Below, in pieces: positions 6,267 through 15,300 of a stretch of DNA of 25,468 nucleotides. The stretch is from an uncultured Alphaproteobacteria bacterium (GTDB lineage: Bacteria > Pseudomonadota > Alphaproteobacteria > CAAHEQ01 > UBA3637), in contig CALARE010000053.1 in NCBI GenBank assembly GCA_937888725.1, forward strand, positions 1-25,468, given 5' to 3'. A program made the translations under genes and the position numbers. The notes beneath the pieces are model-generated. The model was given only the letters and a program-made list of their open reading frames with translations. It was not told where the DNA came from and made no database searches. Numbering within the stretch: position 1 is the stretch's first letter; each line of letters begins with the position of its first letter.

Positions 6267-7034
6267 ATGTTAACACAAGAACAAATTAAAGTTGGTATTA
6301 TTGGTTATGGTGTTATTGGCATGACCTTTGCCAAGTGGCTCGAAGAACACACAAAATGTCAAATGGCAATTTCTGATCCGCCCAAAGGGATTAATGATGA
6401 TATTTCTGATTGTCATTTATACTTTATTGGTATTCATATTCCAACTGAGTTAGATGGAACGCAGGATTTGACATTGCTCCGTTCCATTATTGATACTTTA
6501 CCAGAAAATAAACCAATTTTTATTCGGACAACATTATTACCTGGGACGGCTGACAAGCTTTCAACTGAGTTTAATAAACCTATTTATTTTATGCCTGAGT
6601 TTTTGACAGAAAGAACGGCATATGCAGATTTTTGTTCACAAGATATCGTTATTACAGGTGAAAGAGAGCTTTTGGATGAAATCTTTAAAACAAAAAAACG
6701 CTATTATATGAAAAATGTAGAAGCTGAAATTTGTAAATATGCACACAACGTTTTTGGTGCTTTGGCTGTTACTTATTTCAATGGTGTATACGAGCTTTGT
6801 CAAAAGATGGGTGCTGAGTATAACTTGGTTCGTGATGGCTTTTTGTTAAGTGGATATTTAAGCCCAACGCATACGCACGTTCCTGGGCCTGATGGTAAAT
6901 TTGGTTATGGGGGTAAATGTTTTCCAAAGGATGTGAATGCATTTGCAATTTTTAATCAACAAAACCACTTGGGTGAGTTATTAAAAGTGACAATGGAAAC
7001 GAATAAATTTTTCCGTGGACAAGAGGTTAAGTAA
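6267..7034 (+). CDS. Short UDP-glucose/GDP-mannose dehydrogenase-like protein
   Basis: 255 aa against about 430 for the usual family. The N-terminal Rossmann motif is present (VGIIGYGVIGMTFAKWL). The central domain keeps PEFLTERTAYADF, the Lys-Asn pair KYAHN (K157, N161) and the catalytic-cysteine motif GGKCFPKD (C218). The C-terminal UDP-binding domain is missing: the protein stops about 35 residues after the catalytic motif. It may be a minimal oxidoreductase on a nucleotide sugar, a partner-dependent enzyme, or a repurposed paralogue. The ORF is open with GAAAGGA upstream, so it is not an obvious pseudogene. Last gene of the operon, followed by a strong terminator. Confidence 0.8.
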   Translation: MLTQEQIKVGIIGYGVIGMTFAKWLEEHTKCQMAISDPPKGINDDISDCHLYFIGIHIPTELDGTQDLTLLRSIIDTLPENKPIFIRTTLLPGTADKLSTEFNKPIYFMPEFLTERTAYADFCSQDIVITGERELLDEIFKTKKRYYMKNVEAEICKYAHNVFGALAVTYFNGVYELCQKMGAEYNLVRDGFLLSGYLSPTHTHVPGPDGKFGYGGKCFPKDVNAFAIFNQQNHLGELLKVTMETNKFFRGQEVK

Positions 7035-7051
7035 CCACTATGTTGCATAAA

Positions 7052-7079
7052 AAAATCGCCCTTTTTTAAGGGCGATTTT
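7052..7079. terminator. Bidirectional rho-independent terminator
   Basis: AAAATCGCCCTT (7052-7063) and AAGGGCGATTTT (7068-7079) form a perfect 12-bp stem around a TTTT loop, with A and T runs on the two sides. It lies between convergent genes and should work in both directions, ending the 3630-7034 operon and the PAS gene. Confidence 0.9.
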
Positions 7080-7104
7080 CTATATAGAATAAGTCTGCTA
7101 ATGT

Positions 7105-8190
7105 TTATTTAATCTCATCTAAAATCAAGATTCCACCTTTCGATGCAGGAATCATAAGCCGTTTGACAATTTTCCCACCTGAAAGATATAAAAAATCTTC
7201 ATTTGTTTTGGCAAGCTCTGAAAAAATCTTTAACTGTCCTTTTTTATATTGTGCAAAATCTTTAATTTGAGGAAGAAGTCCTTTTTCTTGTACTTTATCC
7301 AATAATTCCTCAAAAGTTGGTTCTTTTTTTAAAAAATAAGTGTCAAGTCCCCAAATATCACAAATTGTATGATTATGATAGATTAATTTACCTGTTGAAT
7401 CAAATTCAAGAATGCCATATGGCAACTCTTTTAGCAACATTTTATGTGCACGATCTGCGTCAGATAAAAGTGCTAAAAGCCCTTCTTCCGTTGTTTTGTC
7501 TTGCCCATAATTAAGAATATGTGGCACGTCATTTTTCTCTAATTGAAGTGGTAATTTATTCCAGTGAATATCTGTATCATCTTCTTTTTCTGTATCATAG
7601 GCCTTGTTGGCAAAACAATATTGGCCATAATTATCTTGTACATATAATGGAATTGGTAGGGTGTTTAAAGTCTGTGTTAAAATTTCACGTTGCTTAATAA
7701 TGTGGATATATGATTGTCGTTCTTTGATTAAAAGAGTTGTTCTTTCCGTTGTGTCTTTAAACCAAATAACGATTGATTTATGTTTGTTGTACGGTGTATA
7801 TAATAATCGTCCTGATAATGAAAAATGGAATGTTGAATCTTTGGCCGATACATTAATATCAAAGGGTGTTCCATTTTCTTTGAGCTTAACATAGTAATCT
7901 TTGATTTGTGGGATTTCATCAGGGTCAAGTGTGTCTAATATATTTGAAAAAGATGTTTTTTTATCAACAATGTGAAGTAAAAGGCACAGTCTTCTTGAAC
8001 AATAGTATCCCTCTTTTTTATTGCAGTTTTCAAAATAATAACCATCAGGTGCCGAATCAAGTAAATCCTCTAATTGATTAACCGATTCTTCAATCTTGTG
8101 TAATTTGATGCGTCCTCTGCCAATTAAAAATGCGATAAGAATAACGGCGATAGAAATAAAAAGGTAAAAGAAAATTATTTCAAGAGTCAT
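7105..8190 (-). CDS. Membrane-anchored multi-PAS protein without a kinase domain
   Basis: 361 aa. One N-terminal transmembrane helix (about 4-24, IIFFYLFISIAVILIAFLI) is followed by a short coiled linker and about three PAS-like domains: one containing SAPDGYYFENC and ending VIWFKDTTERT; one with TLPIPLYVQDNYGQYCFANKAY; and one with ELPYGILEFDSTGKLIYHN, ending GGILILDEI. In related alphaproteobacterial sensor proteins such a PAS series leads into a HisKA/HATPase kinase core; here the protein stops at the end of the last PAS. It may regulate a partner kinase. Start ATG 8190 is set by GGAGG at 8195-8199; a longer ORF from 8223 lacks this. A PAS ligand cannot be inferred. Confidence 0.75.
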   Translation of the reverse strand: MTLEIIFFYLFISIAVILIAFLIGRGRIKLHKIEESVNQLEDLLDSAPDGYYFENCNKKEGYYCSRRLCLLLHIVDKKTSFSNILDTLDPDEIPQIKDYYVKLKENGTPFDINVSAKDSTFHFSLSGRLLYTPYNKHKSIVIWFKDTTERTTLLIKERQSYIHIIKQREILTQTLNTLPIPLYVQDNYGQYCFANKAYDTEKEDDTDIHWNKLPLQLEKNDVPHILNYGQDKTTEEGLLALLSDADRAHKMLLKELPYGILEFDSTGKLIYHNHTICDIWGLDTYFLKKEPTFEELLDKVQEKGLLPQIKDFAQYKKGQLKIFSELAKTNEDFLYLSGGKIVKRLMIPASKGGILILDEIK

Positions 8191-8213
8191 TTTGCCTCCA
8201 TACATTTTATTCT

Positions 8214-8242
8214 TGTATAGCAATGTTTATCAATAATTTCAA
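8214..8242 (-). promoter_or_regulatory. Promoter of the PAS protein gene
   Basis: Minus-strand TTGAAA (8237-8242) and TATACA (8214-8219) with a 17-bp spacer, just beyond the end of the glycosyltransferase operon. The start site falls about 18 bases before the ATG at 8190. Confidence 0.65.
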
Positions 8243-8248
8243 GTATAA

Positions 8249-9562
8249 TTACTTAAATCGTGTGATAGATGGATTTCGCCTATTATAAATAAAAAGAGGG
8301 TCAAATGTAAAGTAAATGGCTTTTTCACCCCTGTTATGGGCAAGAGCATTAATTAGATGATCCTCAAAATTTTGAAAATAAGGTTGTTTTAAATCATTAA
8401 CAGGAGGAACCAAAGGTGTTATTTGTGCATCATCCATTTTTTCAACATCGAGTAATAATTTAGCAAAATTAGGATTAAAACAAATTGTGCTACCTAAATT
8501 ACGAGCATATTTATTTTCTTTTAATTGAGCCACGTTTTTTTTCTCAAATAAAAGAAATAAATTGTTTGATACTATAAATTCAGGATTATTGAGCATATTT
8601 AGAATTTGGCTTGTTATTTTTAGGTAATCTTTGTGATAAAAATCGTCATCATCAATTTTGCATAAGTAGTCGTATTTTGAAATATCAATATCTCGATAAG
8701 TGTTCAGTAAATTCGTAAATTGGTGCTTGTTTACATGTGTATTAAAAATTAAACGTTTTTTATCAATAAATTCTTGAATGTTGGGCAATATAATTTGATT
8801 TATAATAGATTCATTTACCCCCTTTAATGAGATTGAAACGTCAAAATAATCCCCATGTGATTGAGCAAATAACTGTTGCACCTGATTCATAAGAAAAACA
8901 GGCCGTTTATAGCTTGAAAGTAAGAGTAAAAATTTATGTGGCTTTAAATGGGTGCGGGTGGTGGTAAGTGTTTGATAAATATTATTTTTTTGTCTTTTTA
9001 AAGTGAAAAAATCCCCGTTATCTTTTTTTAATAAAAGGTAAGATGGTTCTTTTAATTCATAGTTATCGTTAAAAGAGACATTCCTATTTATTAAATCTGC
9101 CCCAGCAATAAGTTTAAATGAAAGTTTCTTATTGTTGCTATAGCAAGCCCCCTTGTTGGTACAGGTAATATATAAAACGGCTTCATCTGTTTGATATTGA
9201 AAAGATATCTTCGACAAACGTAGAGGAAGTGGCTTTCGCTCTATATAGCTCATCTTATCTTTAAAAGTATCATTTTTATCAGTTGCTAAAAAGGGTGTAA
9301 AAAGAGTTTCTTTATATGTGAAATCAAATCCTAAATCATTCGAATTTGAAATAAAACCACAGACATCATTTAATGAGCAATAGCTATTATCTTGCTGTCG
9401 GTCAAAAGGACTTGGGAAATTTGCTGTTTTTAAAAAAATTCGTTGCGGTATGCGTCTTAAATTATATGAATGGGTATATTTAAGATAAAGAGAATATCCC
9501 ATATACCCATTTAAAAATAAAAAAACAAAGATAATAAAAATTTTTTTAATTTTATGTGTCAT
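8249..9562 (-). CDS. Membrane-anchored GT-A glycosyltransferase, paralogue 3 of 3
   Basis: 437 aa. N-terminal MTHKIKK plus a hydrophobic helix (about 8-26) form a signal anchor predicted N-in/C-out. Residues about 40-200 form a cysteine-bearing region (YCSLNDVCGF, later TCTNKGAC). From about 205 a GT-A/GT2-like domain begins with LLLLSSYKRP, then DVSISLKGV, YDYLCKIDDDDFYH (acidic run D304-D307, a DXD-type metal site) and a C-terminal FIYNRRNPSITRF. It should transfer a sugar, but donor and acceptor are unknown. Its ATG overlaps the stop of the previous gene (TAATG), so the two are translationally coupled. It is more divergent at its C terminus than the other two. Confidence 0.8.
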   Translation of the reverse strand: MTHKIKKIFIIFVFLFLNGYMGYSLYLKYTHSYNLRRIPQRIFLKTANFPSPFDRQQDNSYCSLNDVCGFISNSNDLGFDFTYKETLFTPFLATDKNDTFKDKMSYIERKPLPLRLSKISFQYQTDEAVLYITCTNKGACYSNNKKLSFKLIAGADLINRNVSFNDNYELKEPSYLLLKKDNGDFFTLKRQKNNIYQTLTTTRTHLKPHKFLLLLSSYKRPVFLMNQVQQLFAQSHGDYFDVSISLKGVNESIINQIILPNIQEFIDKKRLIFNTHVNKHQFTNLLNTYRDIDISKYDYLCKIDDDDFYHKDYLKITSQILNMLNNPEFIVSNNLFLLFEKKNVAQLKENKYARNLGSTICFNPNFAKLLLDVEKMDDAQITPLVPPVNDLKQPYFQNFEDHLINALAHNRGEKAIYFTFDPLFIYNRRNPSITRFK

Positions 9563-10803
9563 TAATTTGGTCGCATAATAGATTGATTTGTCTGATTATA
9601 GATAAAATGAGTGACTGGTGTCAAATATAAATATTTTTTATTTTCATGTAATGCAATTTTATGAATTAAAAAATCTTCGTATATCTTATCTTGTTTTGAA
9701 ATTTGAGGTTCGATATAGAGTAGCTTTTGAGCAAAATTTTTTGAAAAACAAATTGTTGCACCGACAAATTCAGAATTACCTCTTTTTAAAAATAATTGAT
9801 TTGATGGTTTTAAAGTCGTCAAGGTGCCTGATGTTAAAAAATCTGGTCTATCATCTAGTGTATTTAGAAGTGTATTGATTGTATTTAAATAATGAGAATC
9901 ATAAAAATCATCGTCATCAATTTTACACAGATAATCATATTTCGATATGTCAATATTGCGATATGTGTTTAGCAAGTTTGTTAGTTGATCTTGATTTTTA
10001 TCATAAGATAATGTCAATCTTTTTTTATCAATGAGATGGGATAGATTTGGCAAAACAAGATGATCCAAAACATCTTTTGAGACGCCCTTGATTGAAATTG
10101 AAAAATCAAAATAGTTTTCATCATAATCTTGTTTTAAAAAATTATGAATCTGATTTGTCATATAAATGGGGCGTTTATAACTTGAAAGTAAGAGTAAAAA
10201 TTTATGCTTTTTTAAAATATGGTGGGGGGGGGTAACTATTTGATAAACATCATCTTTTTGCTTTTTTAAAGCAAAAAGTGAATTGTCATTATTTTTTAAA
10301 ATAAGTTGTTTTATATCGCCAAAAGAGTATTTTTGATTTTCCTCTAAATGATTCAAAATATGTGTTGACCCAATTAAAAATGAAAACGGCATTTTTGTAT
10401 CTTGATGATAGCAAGAACCATCTTGTTTAACAGATATATTAAGAATATGATTATCTTTTTTTAGGTTAAAAGTAAAGAGGTGAGAAGGGATATTTATTTC
10501 TTCAATATATTGATTAACATAAGTATCTCTTTTGTTGGGGTGTTTGAAAAATCTTGTTATGATATTTTGCTCTTTTGTAAAATCAAAACCTGTTTGAGTG
10601 CGATTTGTAACTTTTCCGCATTGTTGGGTAGAACAATATAAATTTCCCTCTGTTTTTTGAAAGAATAAGCGACCGACTTCAGATTGTAAGAAAAATTGAT
10701 TGGGTAAAATCCAATTTGTGATGGAGGGAATACCCAACTGATATATTGCATAGGCAATAAAAAAAATAAGAAAAGAAAAATAAGTCAATTTTTTAAGTTT
10801 CAT
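9562..10803 (-). CDS. Membrane-anchored GT-A glycosyltransferase, paralogue 2 of 3
   Basis: 413 aa with the same layout as its neighbours. MKLKK and a hydrophobic helix (about 7-25); a lumen-type region with YCSTQQCG and DGSCY; a GT-A domain starting LLLLSSYKRP, with DFSISIKGV and KIDDDDFYD (D296-D299), ending IYNQTNQSIMRPN. The last 46 bases of the gene differ at one position from the end of the 10818 gene, and the YKRP region is nearly identical at DNA level to that in the 8249 gene, so the copies are recent or still exchange sequence. Middle gene of the operon, 14 bases after gene 1; RBS AGAGAGA upstream of ATG 10803. Confidence 0.8.
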   Translation of the reverse strand: MKLKKLTYFSFLIFFIAYAIYQLGIPSITNWILPNQFFLQSEVGRLFFQKTEGNLYCSTQQCGKVTNRTQTGFDFTKEQNIITRFFKHPNKRDTYVNQYIEEINIPSHLFTFNLKKDNHILNISVKQDGSCYHQDTKMPFSFLIGSTHILNHLEENQKYSFGDIKQLILKNNDNSLFALKKQKDDVYQIVTPPHHILKKHKFLLLLSSYKRPIYMTNQIHNFLKQDYDENYFDFSISIKGVSKDVLDHLVLPNLSHLIDKKRLTLSYDKNQDQLTNLLNTYRNIDISKYDYLCKIDDDDFYDSHYLNTINTLLNTLDDRPDFLTSGTLTTLKPSNQLFLKRGNSEFVGATICFSKNFAQKLLYIEPQISKQDKIYEDFLIHKIALHENKKYLYLTPVTHFIYNQTNQSIMRPN

Positions 10804-10817
10804 AGGTCTCTCTTAAT

Positions 10818-12119
10818 TTAATTTGGTCGCATAATAGATTGATTCGTCTGATTATAGATAAAAAGAGGTTTTAAAGAAAAATAAATGAATTTTTCATTTT
10901 TTTGCTGTGCTAATTGATTTAAAATAATATCTTCATAAACATTTTTAATCCCATTTGCAAAATTACTTTTTAATAAGGTGTTAACTTGTTCATTAGACAT
11001 CTTTTCAATTTCAAAGAGTTGTTTTGCAAATGTGTTAGAAAAACAAATGCTGGGGCCCGTTCTTGATGTAAGAGTTGTTTTTAAATAGACTTCATCAACA
11101 TCTTTTTTGAGGGTTGATATAATCCCAGATGTTAAAAAAGCGGGATGTCCAGTGGCATTTAAGATTAAATTAATGTTTTTAAGGTAATCTTTGTGGTACC
11201 AGTCGTCATCATCAATCTTACAAATATAATCATAGTTGCTTAAGTTAATATCTCTTAAGGCATCTAACATATTTGAAAATTGATTTTTGTTTTCGTCTTG
11301 TCGTATCAACAATTTGTTATTCAAAATAAGCGGTTTAAAATCAGGTTCAATCATATGGTTATAGACGTCATTATTAACCCCTTTTAACGAGATGGATATA
11401 TCAAAATGATTGAAACCAATGCTTTGTAATTTTAGTTGTGAAACAAGACCCGTCAAATAAATGGGGCGTTTGTAGCTTGAGATAATAAACAAAAAACGGT
11501 TTGTTTGTTTTGGGGCAGGAATTTCCTCAAAAACATTATCTTTTTTATGAAAAACATGTTCATTACCATCTTTATTACTTAAGATGATAACATCACTTTC
11601 ATTGGGTGAATAATTTTTATCAAAAGGCATATCAGGTGTAATTTTTTTTGCACCAATAACAAATTGAAAAGGCAATTTTTCATTTTGACTCTGACAGTTA
11701 TCCGTCTGACACAAGACTCTTAGAACCGTATCATTATATTTTAAGTTAAAGGAAATTTGTGGCGTGATGTATGTTTTATTTTTATGTGTATCAGATTTTA
11801 AAATATAAACATTTTTTTCATCATTGGATTTTGTAAATGAAAGTGTTTTGTGCTTTTCCCAATAAAAATCAAACCCATTTTTTGTCAAATGCTCAATATA
11901 GCCACAGTTGTCTATTTGACAATATTTCTTCCCATGAACACGATGAAAAACGGCTCTCCCATTTCCTGTGTGTAAATAAAGTGTGTCAGGTAATGTTTTA
12001 ACGGATAAAAATGTTGTATAATCAACAAATTTGTCAACCGATTTTAATGAGATATCATATAGAAAATATCCAGCAGAAAGAACGAATAATCCTGTAAAAA
12101 ATATTTTTTTAATTTGCAT
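10818..12119 (-). CDS. Membrane-anchored GT-A glycosyltransferase, paralogue 1 of 3
   Basis: 433 aa, first gene of the minus-strand operon. MQIKK and a hydrophobic helix (about 6-22) give a signal anchor. The following region has YCQIDNCGY and CQTDNCQ. The GT-A domain from about 205 has FIISSYKRPIYL, DISISLKGV, YDYICKIDDDDWYHKDYL (D303-D306) and the ending IYNQTNQSIMRPN. The acidic run corresponds to the nucleotide-sugar/metal site of GT2-type enzymes. The paired cysteines and the predicted outward topology suggest the catalytic part may face the periplasm, which is unusual for an enzyme using a nucleotide sugar. RBS AAGGA before ATG 12119, and a consensus promoter at 12138-12166. Confidence 0.8.
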   Translation of the reverse strand: MQIKKIFFTGLFVLSAGYFLYDISLKSVDKFVDYTTFLSVKTLPDTLYLHTGNGRAVFHRVHGKKYCQIDNCGYIEHLTKNGFDFYWEKHKTLSFTKSNDEKNVYILKSDTHKNKTYITPQISFNLKYNDTVLRVLCQTDNCQSQNEKLPFQFVIGAKKITPDMPFDKNYSPNESDVIILSNKDGNEHVFHKKDNVFEEIPAPKQTNRFLFIISSYKRPIYLTGLVSQLKLQSIGFNHFDISISLKGVNNDVYNHMIEPDFKPLILNNKLLIRQDENKNQFSNMLDALRDINLSNYDYICKIDDDDWYHKDYLKNINLILNATGHPAFLTSGIISTLKKDVDEVYLKTTLTSRTGPSICFSNTFAKQLFEIEKMSNEQVNTLLKSNFANGIKNVYEDIILNQLAQQKNEKFIYFSLKPLFIYNQTNQSIMRPN

Positions 12120-12137
12120 TTTATAATCCTTAACTCT

Positions 12138-12166
12138 CTTATAAAAAGTATCTATTTGAAAGTCAA
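12138..12166 (-). promoter_or_regulatory. Promoter of the three-glycosyltransferase operon
   Basis: Minus-strand TTGACT (12161-12166) and TATAAG (12138-12143) with a 17-bp spacer, ending about 18 bases before the ATG at 12119. It is divergent from the aas-like gene promoter. The intergenic region 12120-12331 holds no ORF. Confidence 0.8.
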
Positions 12167-12227
12167 ATCTTTTTTTGTTTTTTTACTTTAATAAGACCAA
12201 TGTCATTTTATTGTAACAGTTTTTTTC

Positions 12228-12257
12228 TTGCTTTTATAAAATGTATTGTGATATATA
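12228..12257 (+). promoter_or_regulatory. Probable promoter of the aas-gpsA-uppS cluster
   Basis: TTGCTT (12228-12233) and TATATA (12252-12257) with an 18-bp spacer, in an AT-rich region. The leader would be about 70 bases. Weaker than the divergent promoter, and other AT hexamers nearby could serve as the -10. Confidence 0.4.
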
Positions 12258-12331
12258 AAGGTATTCATAATGCTGTTTTAACTTATTTTAAATGCAGCTA
12301 GATTGTTGTTAAAAAACAAAGGATATACGCT

Positions 12332-15300
12332 ATGTTTATGCAATTATTTAAAAATAAAGATTTTTTACCTTTACTTGTTTCTCGTTTTTTGTCAGCTGTA
12401 AATGAAGGGTTTATTAGAATTGTTTTTCTGTTTTTTGTGACTTACAATTTAACAAAGTCAAACACTATTTTTATGATTATGGCTGTTTTGTTATATGCTT
12501 TGTCTTTTTGCTGTGGGACAATCTATATTGGACAAATCGCAGATCGTTTTTCAAAAGGGAAGGTGCTTAAGGTTGTTCGTCTTGCTGAAGTTGGGATTAT
12601 GGCATTGGCGTTAGCGAGTATCTTTTTAGATTCACGATTGCTTTTAACATTAATTTTGGTTTTAATGGGTATGCTCAATGCTTGCTTGCGTGTACTTGAT
12701 AGTGCATTGGTGATGGAGGTAACGCATAAAACAAAATATAATGCTGCTAATACGTTGATGAAAATAGGGATTGTTTTTGCTGCGGCCTTTGCATGTTTGC
12801 TTTTGACCTCGATTTTAAAATTTGATGTGGCTTATTTTGTTGTGTGTTTTACGGGACTTATTGCTTCTATTATCAGTTATTTTATCACACTTAAAGTGCC
12901 ACAAAATGAGCCTGCGGATAAAACTTGTTCCTTATTTCAAAACCCATTTAATGTTTTTGGCTATGTGGCAGAACAACTAAAACATCAATTTGATACGTGG
13001 ACATATTTAGTTGGTATTGCTTGGTTTTGGATGATGGCTTCTGTGATGTTTTTCTTTGCACCTGAATATGCAAGAACGATATTAAACGCCCGTTGGTCAG
13101 TGATGATTTTCTTATATGCTGGTGTTTTTACTGTTGGTTATATCATTGGTGCAATGCTTTATGCAAGACTGTCCCGTAAGAATAACATGGGTGCATACAC
13201 AAGTATCGTTGGTCTTTTGATTTCAGCATTTTTGTTGCATTTTATTTTTGCAAGTAGTGCCGTTGTTGGTTTGTCAGATAAAGTTCTCACAGTTGCAAAA
13301 ATGCTGTCTTTAGGAATCCCTTATTGGTGCATTATTTTTGATGTGTTTGTTTTGGGTGGGTTATCAGCATTTTATCTTATTCCGTTTTACACGTTATTAC
13401 AATGGAAAACGCCACCACAAATGTCAGGGCGGATGTTTGCATTTTCTGGTATGGTGAATGCTATGGCTGTTGTGGTAATGTTTATGTTTATGTTATCATT
13501 AAATGCTTTTTCTTTTGGTGTGTTGGAAATTTTATTAGTTGTCGCACTTGCAAATATTTTTGTAGCTGTTTATATGGTGCGTTTGCTTCCTTTACAGTCA
13601 CGCAAAAATGTATTTAGATTTATTTTATCCTTTTTGTTTAAGGTTGAGGTAAAAGGTATTGAAAATCTTGAAAAAGCGGGGAAAAGAGCCTTAATTATTC
13701 CAAATCACATGTCTTATATGGATGTGCTTTTAATTTCAGCTTTTGTTGACAGAAAAATAACTTTTTCAGTAAGTGATCGGTTAATAGAAAAAACGCTGGT
13801 TAAATTTATGACGAATTTAATGGATGTAAGACCTTTAGACCCACAAAGCCCTTATGCAGTTAAGTATATGGCAGAACGATTGCAAGAAGATCGTCTTTGC
13901 ATGATTTTGACAGAGGGGTTAATTGATGGTGGAAATTCCCGTATGAAAATTTATGAGGCACCTGCAATGATGGCTGTAAAAGGGGGAGCACCTATTGTAC
14001 CAATCAGAATTGATGGAGCCTCGTTTACACTTTTTTCACGGGTTAGAGGAAGACGCAATCACTTTAAATTATTTCCAAAAATTACAATTACAATTAAAGA
14101 ACCCGTTGCATTTGATTATCCAGAGGGGATGACAACGAGGGAAATTCGTGAAAAATCAAGTTCTAAATTGCATAAAATGCTTTCTTTAATGTCATTTGAA
14201 AATTTTGAAAAAAATATCACGATATTTGAATCAATTGCAAATGCAATGAAAATGGTGGGTTACTTTAAGCCTGTGTTAGAAGATACAGCTAGAAAACCTG
14301 TCAAATTCTGTGCTGTATTTTTAAAATCATTTATTTTAGGGCGATTGTTAAATCGGGCATTACCTGATGAAAAGTATGTCGGTCTTATGATACCAACATC
14401 AAATGCTTGTGCATTGAGCTTTTTAGGGTTACATGCTTTTGGTAAAGTGCCTGCGATGATTAACTTTACATCTGGGCCAAAACAGGTTATTTCAACCTGT
14501 GAAACCGTTGGACTTAAAACCATTGTGACAGCAAAAAAAGTTGTTATAATGGCCAAGCTTGAAGGTTTGGTAACGGCAATTGAAAATGCAGGGATTAAGG
14601 TACTTTATTTAGAAGATTTAAAATCAACACTCACTTTAAATGATAAGTTTTTTGGTGTGTTTGGAGCGATTTGTCCTAAATGGGCCTATCAAAAATCATT
14701 GAAAGAGCCTGTTAAGTCAACTGATCCAGCTGTTATTTTGTTTACATCAGGGTCAGAGGGAATGCCAAAAGCGGTCTTTTTGTCACATACAAATATGTTG
14801 GCGAATGGGTATCAAGTTGTGGCTTCATTCGATTTGTACCAAACAGATGTGTTTTTAAATTGTTTACCATTATTCCATTCCTTTGGTTTAGGTGCTGGTA
14901 CAATTTTGCCTCTTATTTGTGGTGTAAAAACAGTTTTATATCCAACACCATTGCATTACCGTATTATTCCAGAGATTTGTGCTTCTGCAAAAGCAACGAT
15001 TTTCTTTGGTACAGATACGTTTTTGGCTGGTTATGCAAAATGTGCAAATCCATATGATTTTAACAGTTTGCGTATTGTGGCTGCTGGTGCTGAAAAGGTT
15101 AAAGATGAAACACGCAAAATTTGGGCTGAAAAATTTGGTGTGCGAATTTTGGAAGGATACGGTGCAACCGAATGTTCACCATTTATCTCGGTTAATACTT
15201 TCTTGCATCAAAAAAAGGATTCTGTTGGGACTTTACTTCCTGGTCTTGAATACCAATTAAAACCTGTTGAAGGGATTAAAGATGGGCAAGAGTTATGGGT

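Noticed and set aside
7317..7928. Small plus-strand and alternative-frame ORFs within the PAS gene
   Set aside because: Shadows of the PAS protein gene without ribosome binding sites or protein-like composition.
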